A DNA stretch of 64,000 nt from Bradyrhizobium mercantei (GCF_001982635.1 NZ_MKFI01000004.1:942111-1006110); one strand, 5' to 3'. Shown: positions 1 to 8,218, numbered from the stretch's first letter. Numbers and translations: made by a program. Notes: generated by a model not told the origin, from the sequence alone.

Positions 1-348
1 GGTCAGCACGATCGCACGCGCGCCGCGGCCGACGGCAAGTCCTGCACCCGCGGCGCCGTAGACGCCGGCAACGTCGGACGGGCGATTGATGTTGCTGACG
101 CGGCCGCGCAGCACGGTCTTGGAGCCACCGAACACCAGGCCGTAGTCGAGACCGCCGGTGGACAGCCGATAGGAGCGGCCGCGGAAGGTCAGGACGCCAC
201 TGCCGCCGGAGCCGCCGATGATCCATCCGGCCTTGTAGATCGTGAGCGTCACGAAGCCGCTGTCGGCACGCGCCGCGGAAGAGAAAGCCAGTCCCATGAA
301 TGCCGTCAGCGCGACCAGCGCGGCGCGAAGCGTTGATGAAAGTTTCAT
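1..348 (-). CDS. Exported glycine-rich hypothetical protein (3' end beyond window)
   Basis: The gene reads leftwards and runs off the left edge, so only the first 116 residues are present. Residues 1-28 form a signal peptide (MKLS start, hydrophobic core, cleavage after ARA). The mature part is rich in Gly and Ser, with hydrophobic stretches around GWIIGGSGGSG and later GVYGAAGAGLAVGRG, suggesting a small secreted or periplasmic beta-type domain. The ATG is preceded by a strong GGGGAGA ribosome site. I recognise the general look of a conserved rhizobial hypothetical protein but cannot name a family or function. Confidence 0.75.
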   Translation of the reverse strand, partial: MKLSSTLRAALVALTAFMGLAFSSAARADSGFVTLTIYKAGWIIGGSGGSGVLTFRGRSYRLSTGGLDYGLVFGGSKTVLRGRVSNINRPSDVAGVYGAAGAGLAVGRGARAIVLT

Positions 349-592
349 GTGCGGTCTCCCCAAGATTGGCTCACGTCAAGATTTGCTTCACATCGATTTG
401 CATGCGTCGCGAGACGGCTGCGAATCGCAACGCGCCGACTGTAGCAAGCACACAATCCGGCGCAATTTGGCACAGCACCGGCGTTGAACCTGTTCCCGGG
501 GTTGCAACACTCACTGCATGTTCGGGGCGATCGGCCCCTGAGCTCCAGGATTGCCCTGCGGAGCAATCATTTTTTCAAACCGGAGATTTCCG

Positions 593-847
593 ATGCGTCG
601 TCTTGCGATTGCCTGTGCCGCCATTGCCGCCACCGTGTCCGTGCTCGCCGCGGCAAGCCCGGCCAGCGCAAACCCCTATCATCTGATCCGCTGGCAGGAC
701 ACCGGCTTCTGCCAGATCTGGGACCAGAGCATCCCGACCGCGCCGTGGCCGACGAACTATTCCGTCGTCAGCGAAGAGCTGCCGACGTTCGACGCCGCAT
801 TCGTCTACAAGACCGGCCTCCTGAACAACGGCACCTGCTCGTTCTGA
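593..847 (+). CDS. Small exported hypothetical protein
   Basis: An 84-residue protein with a clear Sec signal peptide (residues 1-26, MRRLAIACA start, ending ASA). The mature part is about 58 residues and holds two cysteines, at FCQIW and the C-terminal TCSF, which could form a disulfide in the periplasm. An in-frame ATG at 551 also exists, but the signal peptide starts exactly at 593, so the shorter form is preferred. No function is recognised. The gene is convergent with the J-domain gene, with a hairpin between them. Confidence 0.75.
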   Translation: MRRLAIACAAIAATVSVLAAASPASANPYHLIRWQDTGFCQIWDQSIPTAPWPTNYSVVSEELPTFDAAFVYKTGLLNNGTCSF

Positions 848-866
848 GCGGCTCCCGATCGCGCAC

Positions 867-902
867 AGGGCGGACACGCGGCAACTGCGCGGCGTCCGCC
901 CT
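867..902. terminator. Hairpin between convergent genes
   Basis: A perfect 9-base inverted repeat (AGGGCGGAC / GTCCGCCCT) encloses an 18-base loop. It lies between two convergent genes. No T-run follows, so its role as a terminator is inferred from position and symmetry. Confidence 0.55.
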
Positions 903-931
903 GATGCTGTCAGAGCCACCGCGATCGCGCG

Positions 932-1405
932 TCAGTGATGCTTGATCAGCGCGTCGCGCGCGGCGGCGAGTTCGAGGAATGCCGGGCCGTTACCGCCGCC
1001 GTCGGGATGCACCGTCTTGGCGGCGCGCTTGAATGCCTGGTGCACTTCAGTCGCCGCGAGGCGGCGGCCGAACGGCAGGCCGAGCAATTGCCGGTACTTC
1101 TCTTCCTGCGTCAGCACCTTCGGCATCAGGCCGCGGCGGCCGAACTGCGGCGCTGAGAGCATGTGCAGCGCGTCGCTGACGATGCCGAGACGGCGCTGCG
1201 CCATCGATTTGGTGCGGCGGTCAGCCGATTTCAGCGCCGCCTGGCGCAGGATCGGCAGCACCTGTGCGGCGGCATGCCGCAGCGTCTCGTCGATGTCGGT
1301 GGTGGCGATCTCGGCGACCACCTTGGCTATCTCGCGATAGTCGGGATCCGGCGTCGCGCAGCAGCGCTCGATCGCAACTTTCCAGTGTCTGATATGCGGG
1401 TCCAT
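932..1405 (-). CDS. J-domain (DnaJ-like) protein
   Basis: A 157-residue cytoplasmic protein. The last 60 residues carry a J-domain: helix II with QAFKRAAKTVHPDGGG contains the HPD tripeptide that stimulates DnaK ATPase activity, followed by FLELAAARDAL as helix III. The first 90 residues are helical and unrelated to classical DnaJ; there is no G/F linker or zinc finger. This makes it a type III J-protein with the J-domain at the C-terminus, probably a specialised DnaK co-chaperone. The substrate cannot be told from sequence. Confidence 0.8.
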   Translation of the reverse strand: MDPHIRHWKVAIERCCATPDPDYREIAKVVAEIATTDIDETLRHAAAQVLPILRQAALKSADRRTKSMAQRRLGIVSDALHMLSAPQFGRRGLMPKVLTQEEKYRQLLGLPFGRRLAATEVHQAFKRAAKTVHPDGGGNGPAFLELAAARDALIKHH

Positions 1406-1529
1406 GATCGGTCCGTACTGTCATCCGAATATGGATGACAGAAACGCGCAAACGCGGCTTGGCGTTTCGGTTGGCGCAGTTTTGAATAGTGTTGTCGACA
1501 ACGCTCATAAATCAGAACGAGGAAACGCC

Positions 1530-2297
1530 ATGGCCCTTCTCGACAATCACATCGCCGTCATCACCGGTGCAGGCTCGGGCATCGGGCGCGCCATCGCATT
1601 GGGCTACGGCCGCGAGGGTGCGCGCGTGGTGCTGCTCGACATGAACGGCGATGCGGCGGCGGAAGCGGCCAGGGAAATCCGCGACGCCGGCGGCAAGGCG
1701 GAGAGCTTCGCGCTCGACGTGACCGATCGCGACGCCTGCATCGCGATGGCAAAGCAGGTGGCCGACAAGGTCGGGCCTGTCTCGATCCTGGTCAACAATG
1801 CCGGCATCGCGCGCCGCAACGGCATGCTCGGCGCTGACGAGGCCGTGATCAAGGATTGGGAAGACATCATCTCGATCAATCTCACCGGCGTCTTCAACGT
1901 GACGCACTCGTTCCTCGCACCGCTGCGCAAGAACAAGGGACGCATCGTCAATATCGGCTCGATCCAGTCCTTCGTGCATCTGCGCACGCCGAGCTCACCG
2001 GCCTATACCGCCTCCAAGCACGGCGTGCTCGGCTTCACCAAGGCGCTGGCCGCCGAGCTCGGCAAGGACGGCGTGCGCGTCAATGCGATCGGCCCCGGCT
2101 TCATCGAGACGCCGTTGAACGAGAAGGTGCGCGCCACCAACCCCGACCTCGTGAAGGTCTTCATGGACCACACCCCGCTCGGCCGCGCCGGCAAGCCGGA
2201 GGACATCGTCGGCCCCGCGATTTTCCTCGCCTCGGACCTGGCAGCCTATGTCTCCGGATCGATCGTGATGGTCGATGGCGGCTACCGGACACTGTGA
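1530..2297 (+). CDS. Short-chain dehydrogenase/reductase (SDR)
   Basis: A 255-residue classical SDR. The Rossmann cofactor motif TGAGSGIG is at residues 12-19, NNAG at 89-92, and the catalytic Ser144, Tyr159 and Lys163 (YTASK) are all present. LLDMNG places an Asp at the end of beta-2, which favours NAD(H) over NADP(H). The C-terminus ends in the usual VDGGY. The ATG follows AACGAGGAAACGCC, a good ribosome site; a longer frame starting at 1404 would add 42 residues unlike the family. Substrate is unknown; FabG-like or sugar/polyol dehydrogenases are equally possible. Confidence 0.9.
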   Translation: MALLDNHIAVITGAGSGIGRAIALGYGREGARVVLLDMNGDAAAEAAREIRDAGGKAESFALDVTDRDACIAMAKQVADKVGPVSILVNNAGIARRNGMLGADEAVIKDWEDIISINLTGVFNVTHSFLAPLRKNKGRIVNIGSIQSFVHLRTPSSPAYTASKHGVLGFTKALAAELGKDGVRVNAIGPGFIETPLNEKVRATNPDLVKVFMDHTPLGRAGKPEDIVGPAIFLASDLAAYVSGSIVMVDGGYRTL

Positions 2298-2363
2298 CGG
2301 ATGGAACCGCAATCGTGGCGATTTCTGGGTATTTTGCTTACAATGCAGGGAGTTAGCGGCGCG

Positions 2364-2379
2364 TTAAGGACCTGTTAAC
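2364..2379 (+). promoter_or_regulatory. Perfect CtrA-type box TTAA-N7-TTAAC
   Basis: The sequence TTAAGGACCTGTTAAC matches the full CtrA consensus of Caulobacter and rhizobia (TTAA, seven bases, TTAAC). It lies 90 bases upstream of the FlbD-like gene, where a CtrA site overlapping a -35 region would be expected. Confidence 0.6.
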
Positions 2380-2468
2380 CAAACCGGCAGACCGTGTATC
2401 TACGGGGTAGTTGGTTTCTCGATGTCTTCGCTTCATCGACGAAGCGGGCGTTGATCGGGAGAATGTTC

Positions 2469-2729
2469 ATGTCTTACGCGTCCACCGTACCGTCGCCGGA
2501 AGCACTGCTGCCGACGCTGGCTCCAAATGAAATCGTCCCGCTGCTGATCGGCGCGACCGTCGATGAGGTCGAACGGGAACTGGTGCTGCAAACGCTGGCG
2601 CGCTGCGATGGCAACCGCACCCGCGCCGCGCGCGTGCTCGGACTGTCGGTCCGAACCTTGCGGAACAAGATCCGCGAATACTCGGCCGACGGCATCGACG
2701 TGCCGCTGAGCGAGCACGCCGCAGCCTAG
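2469..2729 (+). CDS. Stand-alone FlbD/Fis-type helix-turn-helix protein
   Basis: An 86-residue protein made almost entirely of the Fis-type DNA-binding domain found at the C-terminus of NtrC-family regulators. The segment VERELVLQTLARCDGNRT, then AARVLGLSVRTLRNKI, strongly resembles the FlbD C-terminus. Receiver and AAA+ sigma-54 activation domains are absent, so it cannot activate sigma-54 polymerase itself. It may compete with or bridge full-length regulators. GGGAGA lies six bases before the ATG at 2469, which decides the start against ATG 2463. A CtrA box lies upstream. No flagellar gene is adjacent in this window. Confidence 0.8.
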   Translation: MSYASTVPSPEALLPTLAPNEIVPLLIGATVDEVERELVLQTLARCDGNRTRAARVLGLSVRTLRNKIREYSADGIDVPLSEHAAA

Positions 2730-2731
2730 GT

Positions 2732-3760
2732 TCAGATCGGCAGATCGATCGCAAGACGTCGCCAGCGCGACAGCAATTCGCTGTCGCCGGCATCGAGACA
2801 GCGTGCAAGACACACGGCGGTCGCTTCAGTCCGCTGCAGCGTCTGCTCGACCAGTGCCGTCGCATAGTCCCAATAGTCGCGGCGTCCATTCGGATCGTCT
2901 TCGACCAGGGATTTGGCGAGGATCTCGACATAGACCGCCGTGACGGCTTTTTGCCAGAGTTCACTGGCGCGCGTCTCCACGAGGCGCGCGCCGGTCCGCG
3001 CCTGCCACATCATCCAGTAACTTTCTTCGCCGGCGGCCCAATCCGACGACGGCAGCGACGGATCAAGACACGGCGAGCGGCACGCGATTGGCCGCATCGT
3101 GCCCGTGTCGATGAAGACTGAATAGCCGAGCTTGTCGTACCAGCCGACGCGGAGCAATTTGCGGATCTCGGCCTGCTCATCCGCCGCGAGTTGCCGCCTG
3201 CCGGTTCGTTCGAGATCACCGATGATCGCGTCCAGGCGATCGCGATCGTACGGCTCGACCTCGAGCACCACGCCGATATTACGCGGAAACAACGCATCGA
3301 GCATGGCGACCATCTCGCGATAGAATGCGCGCGCCAGCCCGCCGCCACGCCACGCCTTTCCGACGCCGACATAGTTGCAATAGATCAGCTCGCTTGCGTG
3401 ATCGTAGGTGAAGAAGCCGAGCCCGATCGCGCGCCCGGCGGCACACAGGATGAAGCAACGCGAGTCGAGACGGTATGACAGCTCCTCGGCACCGACGCTG
3501 AACCGTCGCAGCTCGCCGATGTCATCTGATAGCAGCCAGCGCACGATGTCGTCGGAGCTGTCGCGTTCGTTCGCGGGAAACAACTCCTCATAGAGCTCGA
3601 GCACGCCCGTGCTGCGAAAGGCCGCTTCGTCAAGCACATCATGCCGCGTCACGACGATGTCGAGCGGTTGTGGTTCGTCGCCGTAGCTGCTGTCCAGAAC
3701 CCGCAATGCGTCCTCCGTTGTCATAATGCCCATGGAATTATGACTGTTGATCGCTCGCAT
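2732..3760 (-). CDS. GNAT-like acyltransferase, large form
   Basis: A protein of about 342 residues. The central part (ICAAGRAIGLGFFTYD, then YVGVGKAWRGGGLARAFYREM) has the layout of a GNAT acetyl-CoA binding core: a beta-strand followed by a V-G-x-x-W-R-G-G-G-L-A loop. The C-terminal 130 residues are an extension of unknown fold. The start is uncertain: ATG 3760 has a weak GGTGG site, ATGs at 3733 and 3724 have none, and the frame stays open to 3832. The collagen-like gene begins divergently just beyond. Substrate is unknown; the GNAT assignment rests on motif reading only. Confidence 0.65.
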   Translation of the reverse strand: MRAINSHNSMGIMTTEDALRVLDSSYGDEPQPLDIVVTRHDVLDEAAFRSTGVLELYEELFPANERDSSDDIVRWLLSDDIGELRRFSVGAEELSYRLDSRCFILCAAGRAIGLGFFTYDHASELIYCNYVGVGKAWRGGGLARAFYREMVAMLDALFPRNIGVVLEVEPYDRDRLDAIIGDLERTGRRQLAADEQAEIRKLLRVGWYDKLGYSVFIDTGTMRPIACRSPCLDPSLPSSDWAAGEESYWMMWQARTGARLVETRASELWQKAVTAVYVEILAKSLVEDDPNGRRDYWDYATALVEQTLQRTEATAVCLARCLDAGDSELLSRWRRLAIDLPI

Positions 3761-3836
3761 CGGTGCCACCAGGCAGAATTGAAGCCGTCGTCCAACCTCT
3801 GTTACAAGCGGCTTCAAATCGCGACGGAGCATATCA

Positions 3837-4373
3837 GTGGCTGACGAGACAACTTCCCGCCAGGGGGCACGAGGCGCACAGGGGCCGCAGGGCCGTCAGG
3901 GCGAGCCGGGAAAGCCCGGACCGCAAGGACATCCGGGGCGGCCGGGGCCGGAAGGTGCACGCGGCAAGCCGGGTCCCCAAGGCAAGGCCGGAGTGCTCGG
4001 CAAGGCTGGCCCCCAAGGCAAGCCGGGGGCGCAAGGCAAGGCTGGCGTGCAGGGTCCGCGCGGCGAAGCCGGTCCTCAGGGACCGCAGGGTCCGGCCGGC
4101 CCGCGCGGTGAAGCCGGCCCGCCCGGCCAATTGCCGTCGATCGAGCAGGTGATGCCTTGGCTGCACATGATCTTCGACGCCTGGGAAGACTACAAGCGCA
4201 CCAGGGAGCGCGAAGCCGCCGAGCTCGCCGAGCGAGAAGCTGCGGAGCTCGCTGAGCGCGCAGCGGCGGAGGCGATCGCCCTCGACGTCGACGCGCTCGA
4301 TTTCGCCGAAGATGACGACGAGGACGACGATCACAAGAAAAAGAAGAAGCACCGCAAGAAGGACAAGAAGTAA
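3837..4373 (+). CDS. Collagen-like protein with acidic/basic tail
   Basis: A 178-residue protein starting at GTG (ribosome site GGAGC). Residues 10-99 are 30 uninterrupted Gly-X-Y triplets, rich in GPQ, GKP, GKA and GEA, the hallmark of a triple helix. Then comes a short hydrophobic segment (VMPWLHMIFDAW), an E/R/A-rich stretch suited to a coiled coil (about 120-145), an acidic run EDDDEDDD, and a basic tail HKKKKKHRKKDKK. No signal peptide, transmembrane anchor or cell-wall signal is visible, unusual for bacterial collagens. It might be cytoplasmic or use another export route. The basic tail could bind nucleic acid or polyanions; this is speculation. Confidence 0.85.
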   Translation: MADETTSRQGARGAQGPQGRQGEPGKPGPQGHPGRPGPEGARGKPGPQGKAGVLGKAGPQGKPGAQGKAGVQGPRGEAGPQGPQGPAGPRGEAGPPGQLPSIEQVMPWLHMIFDAWEDYKRTREREAAELAEREAAELAERAAAEAIALDVDALDFAEDDDEDDDHKKKKKHRKKDKK

Positions 4374-4387
4374 CCCTTCTTGTCATC

Positions 4388-4424
4388 GCGCGGCGACACG
4401 GCCAACCACGCCCGTGTCGCGCGC
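4388..4424. terminator. Hairpin between convergent genes
   Basis: CGACACGG pairs with CCGTGTCG, and the GCGCG flanks extend the stem with one bulge. It sits between the convergent collagen-like and small membrane protein genes, so it probably stops transcription from both sides. It lacks a T-run. Confidence 0.5.
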
Positions 4425-4429
4425 GGCGC

Positions 4430-4657
4430 TCACCGCTCGGTCCCGGGATTGGGTGGGGGATCGGTGGGCCGGGCGAGGCGCATGAGCTGAAACACCCAGC
4501 GCATCGCATAGTACCAGGCAACACCCGCGAACGCCCCGCACACCGACAGGATGATGACGTTGGCGAGGTCGATCGTGCCGCTCGACCACAGCATGCCGCA
4601 GGTCCAGAGAACGGCGAACGCTATCGAACACAATGTGAGCGGGGCGGCAGGCTTCAT
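4430..4657 (-). CDS. Small two-helix membrane protein
   Basis: A 75-residue protein starting MKPAAPLT. Two hydrophobic helices are visible (LCSIAFAVLWTCGMLW and VIILSVCGAFAGVAWYY), followed by a proline-rich cytoplasmic or periplasmic tail ending PPNPGTER. The ATG at 4657 has GGAG nine bases upstream; an in-frame ATG at 4690 would add a Pro/Gly-rich leader with no better site. No function is recognised. Confidence 0.65.
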   Translation of the reverse strand: MKPAAPLTLCSIAFAVLWTCGMLWSSGTIDLANVIILSVCGAFAGVAWYYAMRWVFQLMRLARPTDPPPNPGTER

Positions 4658-4744
4658 GGCGTTTGCTCCGGGACCGGGGTGAACGGCCATGATGCCCGGG
4701 CGTGCGACGCCGTACCGTGACCTGCGTCACGGAATGCGCCGGCC

Positions 4745-5011
4745 TCAGCCGAACCGCAGGCGCGAGCGCTCCCTCGCCTTCTCCGCCTCGACCTCGCGGT
4801 CGCGCGCCGGCGCCGCGGTTTGCAACGAGATCAAAAGCTTGCGCGCTGCGTCCGAGACCTCGGCCACGGCAAGGTTGAAGGCCGCCTCATTGGACTGCGA
4901 CGGCTTGTTGAAGCCGGACAGTTTGCGCACGAACTGCAGCGCCGAGGCGTGGATCTCGTCCTCGGTGGCGGGCGGCTCGAAGTTGAACAGCGTCTTGATA
5001 TTGCGGCACAT
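4745..5011 (-). CDS. DUF2277 family protein
   Basis: An 88-residue protein whose N-terminus MCRNIKTLFNFEPPAT and following ALQFVRKLSGFNKPS are the conserved signature of the DUF2277 family. It is predicted to be all-helical and cytoplasmic. Function is unknown for the family. The ATG at 5011 follows GGGAGA, a strong ribosome site, and matches the family start. A 20-residue longer frame exists but is not supported. The C-terminal tail is basic and charged. Confidence 0.85.
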   Translation of the reverse strand: MCRNIKTLFNFEPPATEDEIHASALQFVRKLSGFNKPSQSNEAAFNLAVAEVSDAARKLLISLQTAAPARDREVEAEKARERSRLRFG

Positions 5012-5131
5012 GTCGGTCTCCCTCGCCCGCACCAGCGGGGCGTCTGTCTCAAGGACGATCGGCTGCTGCAAAATACGACATCGTGGTCTATTCTGGCAGC
5101 CTCATCGTCCACGGCGGAAACGAGGTTCCGG

Positions 5132-5377
5132 ATGAGCCACGTGATCTACAAGGTCGTCCAGCACGACGGCGGTTGGGCCTATACCGTCAACGGGGTGTTC
5201 TCGGAACCGTTTCCAACCCATGCCGCGGCCCTTGCCGCCGCCCGGCGCGCTGCCAATGAGCAACGCGTCCCCGGACGCACCGAGGCGATCCAGTACGAGA
5301 CCTCGGACGGCAAATGGCTGACCGAGACCGCCTCCGGCAACGACCGCCCGGAGACCGAGGTCGAGGACGGCCGCTAG
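5132..5377 (+). CDS. DUF2188-like small protein
   Basis: An 81-residue protein beginning MSHVIYKVVQHDGGWAY. The pattern of a short beta-hairpin, then FPTHAAALAAARRAA and a charged C-terminus, fits the DUF2188 family of small cytoplasmic proteins, whose role is unknown. ACGAGG upstream serves as ribosome site. It is divergent from the DUF2277 gene, with 120 bases between the starts, so the two may share a promoter region. Confidence 0.75.
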   Translation: MSHVIYKVVQHDGGWAYTVNGVFSEPFPTHAAALAAARRAANEQRVPGRTEAIQYETSDGKWLTETASGNDRPETEVEDGR

Positions 5378-5421
5378 CACGCGATGAGATTGAGTTGAAT
5401 CGGCTTGGTGCGGTCTCGGTT

Positions 5422-5546
5422 CACCTCTCCCCGTCGGGGAGAGGTCGGATTGCGAAGCAATCCGGGTGAGGGCTCTTGCGCTCTCGATGGGCCGTAACCC
5501 CTCACCCGATTTGCTGCGCAAATCGACCTCTCCCAAGGGAGAGGTG
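5422..5546. repeat. Compound palindromic element (CACCTCTCC type)
   Basis: The outer arms CACCTCTCCC and GGGAGAGGTG enclose smaller inverted repeats (CTCTCCCCG/CGGGGAGAG, and the GGGTGAGGG/CCCCTCACCC pair with GATTGCGAAGCAATC and GATTTGCTGCGCAAATC). It fills most of the 220-base space between two convergent genes and resembles the intergenic repeats of Bradyrhizobium. It could act as a bidirectional terminator. Confidence 0.75.
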
Positions 5547-5597
5547 AAGTTTCGACGCCGCTCTAGCTCGACCTAATCTCATCACGCTCTAGCGCCT

Positions 5598-6287
5598 TCA
5601 GAACGGAACCTGCACGCCGAGCCGATCGAAGAATGCCCGCCCGCGGTCGGTGATCCGCAGCGCGCGCGGAATCCGATGCGGTGCAACGCCGCGCATCGCG
5701 ACCAGCCGCGCCAGCACGGCATTGGCAAAGGGCCCTGCGAGATGCGGCACGCGCTCGGTCCAGTCGTTGCACAGCCGCAGATGCGGCTGCCGCGCCGGAT
5801 CGAAATCAATCTGTTCGGCGCGGCACCAGGCGAGCCCCTGCTCGGTCACGCGACCATCGCGGCCGTCGATGACGACGAGGCGGCGGCGGATCAGCGCGTT
5901 CGACAGCAGCACACCGAGTTGACCGGCAAGGTGGTGGTAACAGGTGCGCGATTGCCTGAGCTGCTCGGCCGGCATCGCACGCTGGCGTCCGGCAGCGGAC
6001 TTGGCTGCGAGATCGACAAGCGTCTCGATCAGCGCCGCGACGTCGTCATCCCTGATCCGGTAATATCTGAACCTGCCCTGGGCCCATACCGACAGCACGC
6101 GCGCATCGACCAGCTTCTGCAGATGCGCGCTGGCGCCTTGCGGCGAGATGCCGGCAACCGCGGCAAGCTCGCCCGCGGGGAGCGCCTTACCGTCGGCCAG
6201 CGCGCTGACCATCGCCTCGCGCACCGGATCACCCAATGCCTCGGCGATCCGCGAAAACCCCGTTTGCACGGCTTGGGATGATCCCAC
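5598..6287 (-). CDS. ArsR-type winged-helix transcriptional regulator
   Basis: A 229-residue protein. Residues 12-80 form an ArsR winged helix: IAEALGDPVREAMVSALADG, LAAVAGISPQGASAHLQKL as the recognition helix, and a wing RFRYYRIRD. The C-terminal 120 residues are an extra domain holding LRQSRTCYHHLAGQLGV, unlike short metal-sensing ArsR proteins. No CxC metal site is seen at the recognition helix. It is divergent from the SnoaL-like gene with about 140 bases between the starts, so it probably controls itself and that gene. Confidence 0.8.
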   Translation of the reverse strand: MGSSQAVQTGFSRIAEALGDPVREAMVSALADGKALPAGELAAVAGISPQGASAHLQKLVDARVLSVWAQGRFRYYRIRDDDVAALIETLVDLAAKSAAGRQRAMPAEQLRQSRTCYHHLAGQLGVLLSNALIRRRLVVIDGRDGRVTEQGLAWCRAEQIDFDPARQPHLRLCNDWTERVPHLAGPFANAVLARLVAMRGVAPHRIPRALRITDRGRAFFDRLGVQVPF

Positions 6288-6428
6288 CGCAATCGTCCTC
6301 CATCTCGCGCTGAAACCGTCCTACGCGCATTCGCAACATTGCGAAACTCATTTCAGATTTTCCTGAAACGTCGCGGCCGCCGCTTCCGGTCAAATCGGCG
6401 CTGTTCAACCAAACGCAAGGGAACAACC

Positions 6429-6830
6429 ATGACAGCCGGGAACCACGACGCGGAACGCATCTACAAGCTTTGGGACGAAGCCCTCGGCAACAAGGACCTC
6501 GAGGCGGCGCTGGCGCTCTATGCGCCCGACGCCTCGATCGAGAGCCCGCTGGTGCAGCATTTGATGCAGACCAAAGACGGGATCGTCCGGGGCCGGGAGG
6601 CGCTGCGCGAATTCATCACGCGCGTGTTCCGCACCAACCCGCCACAGCGGCGACGCTTCAAGCAGGGCTTTTTCAGCGACGGCAAAATTCTCACCTGGGA
6701 ATATCCGCGCCAGTCTCCGGATGGCGACCAGATGGATCTCGTCGAGGTCATGGACATCAAGGACGGCCTGATCCAGCGCCACCGCGTCTATTGGGGATGG
6801 TATGCGCTGAACGTGCTGAAACAGAGCTAG
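6429..6830 (+). CDS. SnoaL-like / NTF2-fold protein
   Basis: A 133-residue protein of the nuclear-transport-factor-2 fold: WDEALGNKDLEAALALYAPDASIESP is the typical opening helix and strand, with VRGREALREFI and HRVYWGWYAL further on. Such proteins are small cytoplasmic isomerases, hydrolases or ligand-binding proteins; the substrate cannot be named. AAGGG before the ATG decides the start. Its divergent ArsR-type neighbour is the likely regulator. The TAG stop directly abuts a family A palindromic repeat. Confidence 0.75.
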   Translation: MTAGNHDAERIYKLWDEALGNKDLEAALALYAPDASIESPLVQHLMQTKDGIVRGREALREFITRVFRTNPPQRRRFKQGFFSDGKILTWEYPRQSPDGDQMDLVEVMDIKDGLIQRHRVYWGWYALNVLKQS

Positions 6831-6877
6831 CATGATCCGGAAAAGTGCGAAGCGGTTTTCCGAAAAGATCATGCTCA
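6831..6877. repeat. Family A palindromic repeat, copy 1
   Basis: CATGATCCGGAAAAGTGCG is followed by AAGCGGTTTTCCGAAAAGATCATG. The GATCCGGAAAA and TTTTCCGAAAAGATC arms form a long hairpin. It immediately follows the TAG stop of the SnoaL-like gene. Other copies lie at 13221, 14612, 19191 and 39533. Confidence 0.9.
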
Positions 6878-7040
6878 AACTTAAGCTAAAGCGCGATGGC
6901 GATTCACCCCCTGTCTCATAGCGCTTTAGCCGGACACTTCCGCGTCAGTTGCGCGGCGCCGCTCTCGGACAACGCCTTCCGTCATGCTAGGCTTGCATTG
7001 AGGCGGCTGGACAAAGGCGCCGCGCGTGGGAAGAAACAGC

Positions 7041-8102
7041 ATGATCCGTTGGTGCGCGGCGCTTCTGGCCGCTCTCGTCTCGATGTCGGTACCGGCCATG
7101 GCTGCAGATTATCCCGCGCCGCAAGAAGGCGAGTGGATCGCGAAGGACTTCAAGTTTCACAGCGGCGAGGTGATGCCGGAACTGCGGCTGCACTACACCA
7201 CGGTCGGCGCGCCGACCGGACAGCCGGTGCTGGTGCTGCACGGCTCCGGCGGCTCCGCCGCCAGCATGCTGACGCCGACCTTTGCCGGCCAGTTGTTCGG
7301 CGCGGGCCAGCCGCTCGACGCGGCAAAATACTACATCATCATCCCCGACGGCATCGGGCACGGCAAATCGTCGAAGCCGTCGGATGCGATGCGGACGAGC
7401 TTTCCGAGATACGACTACAACGACATGGTCGATGCGCAATACCGGCTCGTCACCGAGGGGCTCGGCGTCAAGCATTTGCGGCTCGTGATCGGCAACTCGA
7501 TGGGCGGCATGCACAGCTGGATCTGGGGCGTGCGCTATCCGCAGATGATGGACGTTCTGGTGCCGATGGCCTCGCAGCCGACGGCGATGGCCGCGCGGAA
7601 CTGGATCCTGCGGCGGGCAATGCTGGAAACAATCCGCAACGATCCCGACTACAATGGCGGCAACTACACCAGCCCGCCGCGGATGATGAAATACGCCATC
7701 GCGGCCTATCGCTTCGCGAGCGCCGGCGGCACGCTCGGCTACCAGACGCTGGCGCCGACAGCAGCGCAGGCCGACAAGATGGTCGATGACCAGCTGGCGC
7801 TGCCCGTCACCGCAGATGCCAATGACTACATCTATCAATGGGAGGCCTCCCACGACTACGATCCGTCGGCGGGAATGGAGAAGATCGAGGCCACCCTGCT
7901 TGCGATCAACGCCGCCGATGATGAGCGCAATCCGCCGGAGACCGGCGTCACTGAAGCCGCGGTGAAGCGGATCAAGAGCGGCAAGATCTATTTGATCCCG
8001 ACGAGCAGCGAGACGCGCGGGCACCTGACGACCGGCGACGCCCGATTCTATGCCAGGCAGTTGCAGGAGCTGCTGCAGACGGCGCCGCAGCGGACGATGT
8101 AA
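7041..8102 (+). CDS. Exported alpha/beta hydrolase, MetX-like
   Basis: A 353-residue protein with a signal peptide (1-21, ending AMA), so probably periplasmic. The fold follows the homoserine O-acetyltransferase type: VLVLHGSGG as oxyanion-hole strand, the nucleophile Ser153 in GNSMGGMHSW, and a late His in RGHLTTGD. True MetX enzymes are cytoplasmic; here the export signal argues for a different ester or amide substrate. ATG 7041 follows GGGAAGAAAC. The gene stands alone behind a family A repeat. Confidence 0.8.
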   Translation: MIRWCAALLAALVSMSVPAMAADYPAPQEGEWIAKDFKFHSGEVMPELRLHYTTVGAPTGQPVLVLHGSGGSAASMLTPTFAGQLFGAGQPLDAAKYYIIIPDGIGHGKSSKPSDAMRTSFPRYDYNDMVDAQYRLVTEGLGVKHLRLVIGNSMGGMHSWIWGVRYPQMMDVLVPMASQPTAMAARNWILRRAMLETIRNDPDYNGGNYTSPPRMMKYAIAAYRFASAGGTLGYQTLAPTAAQADKMVDDQLALPVTADANDYIYQWEASHDYDPSAGMEKIEATLLAINAADDERNPPETGVTEAAVKRIKSGKIYLIPTSSETRGHLTTGDARFYARQLQELLQTAPQRTM

Positions 8103-8218
8103 CGAGAACCGCGGCGAAATCCGCGCCTGACACGAGCTCGTCTTATAGTTGTCTTTACATTAATTTATATCACAGGTATTGTAGCGTCATTGCCTTGCAG
8201 CCGCGTTTCGGAGCGACG

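Noticed and set aside
5422..5546. CRISPR-like repeat cluster
   Set aside because: Arms are palindromic and compound, without regular spacing or unique spacers; it is an intergenic palindromic element. No CRISPR array was seen in the window.
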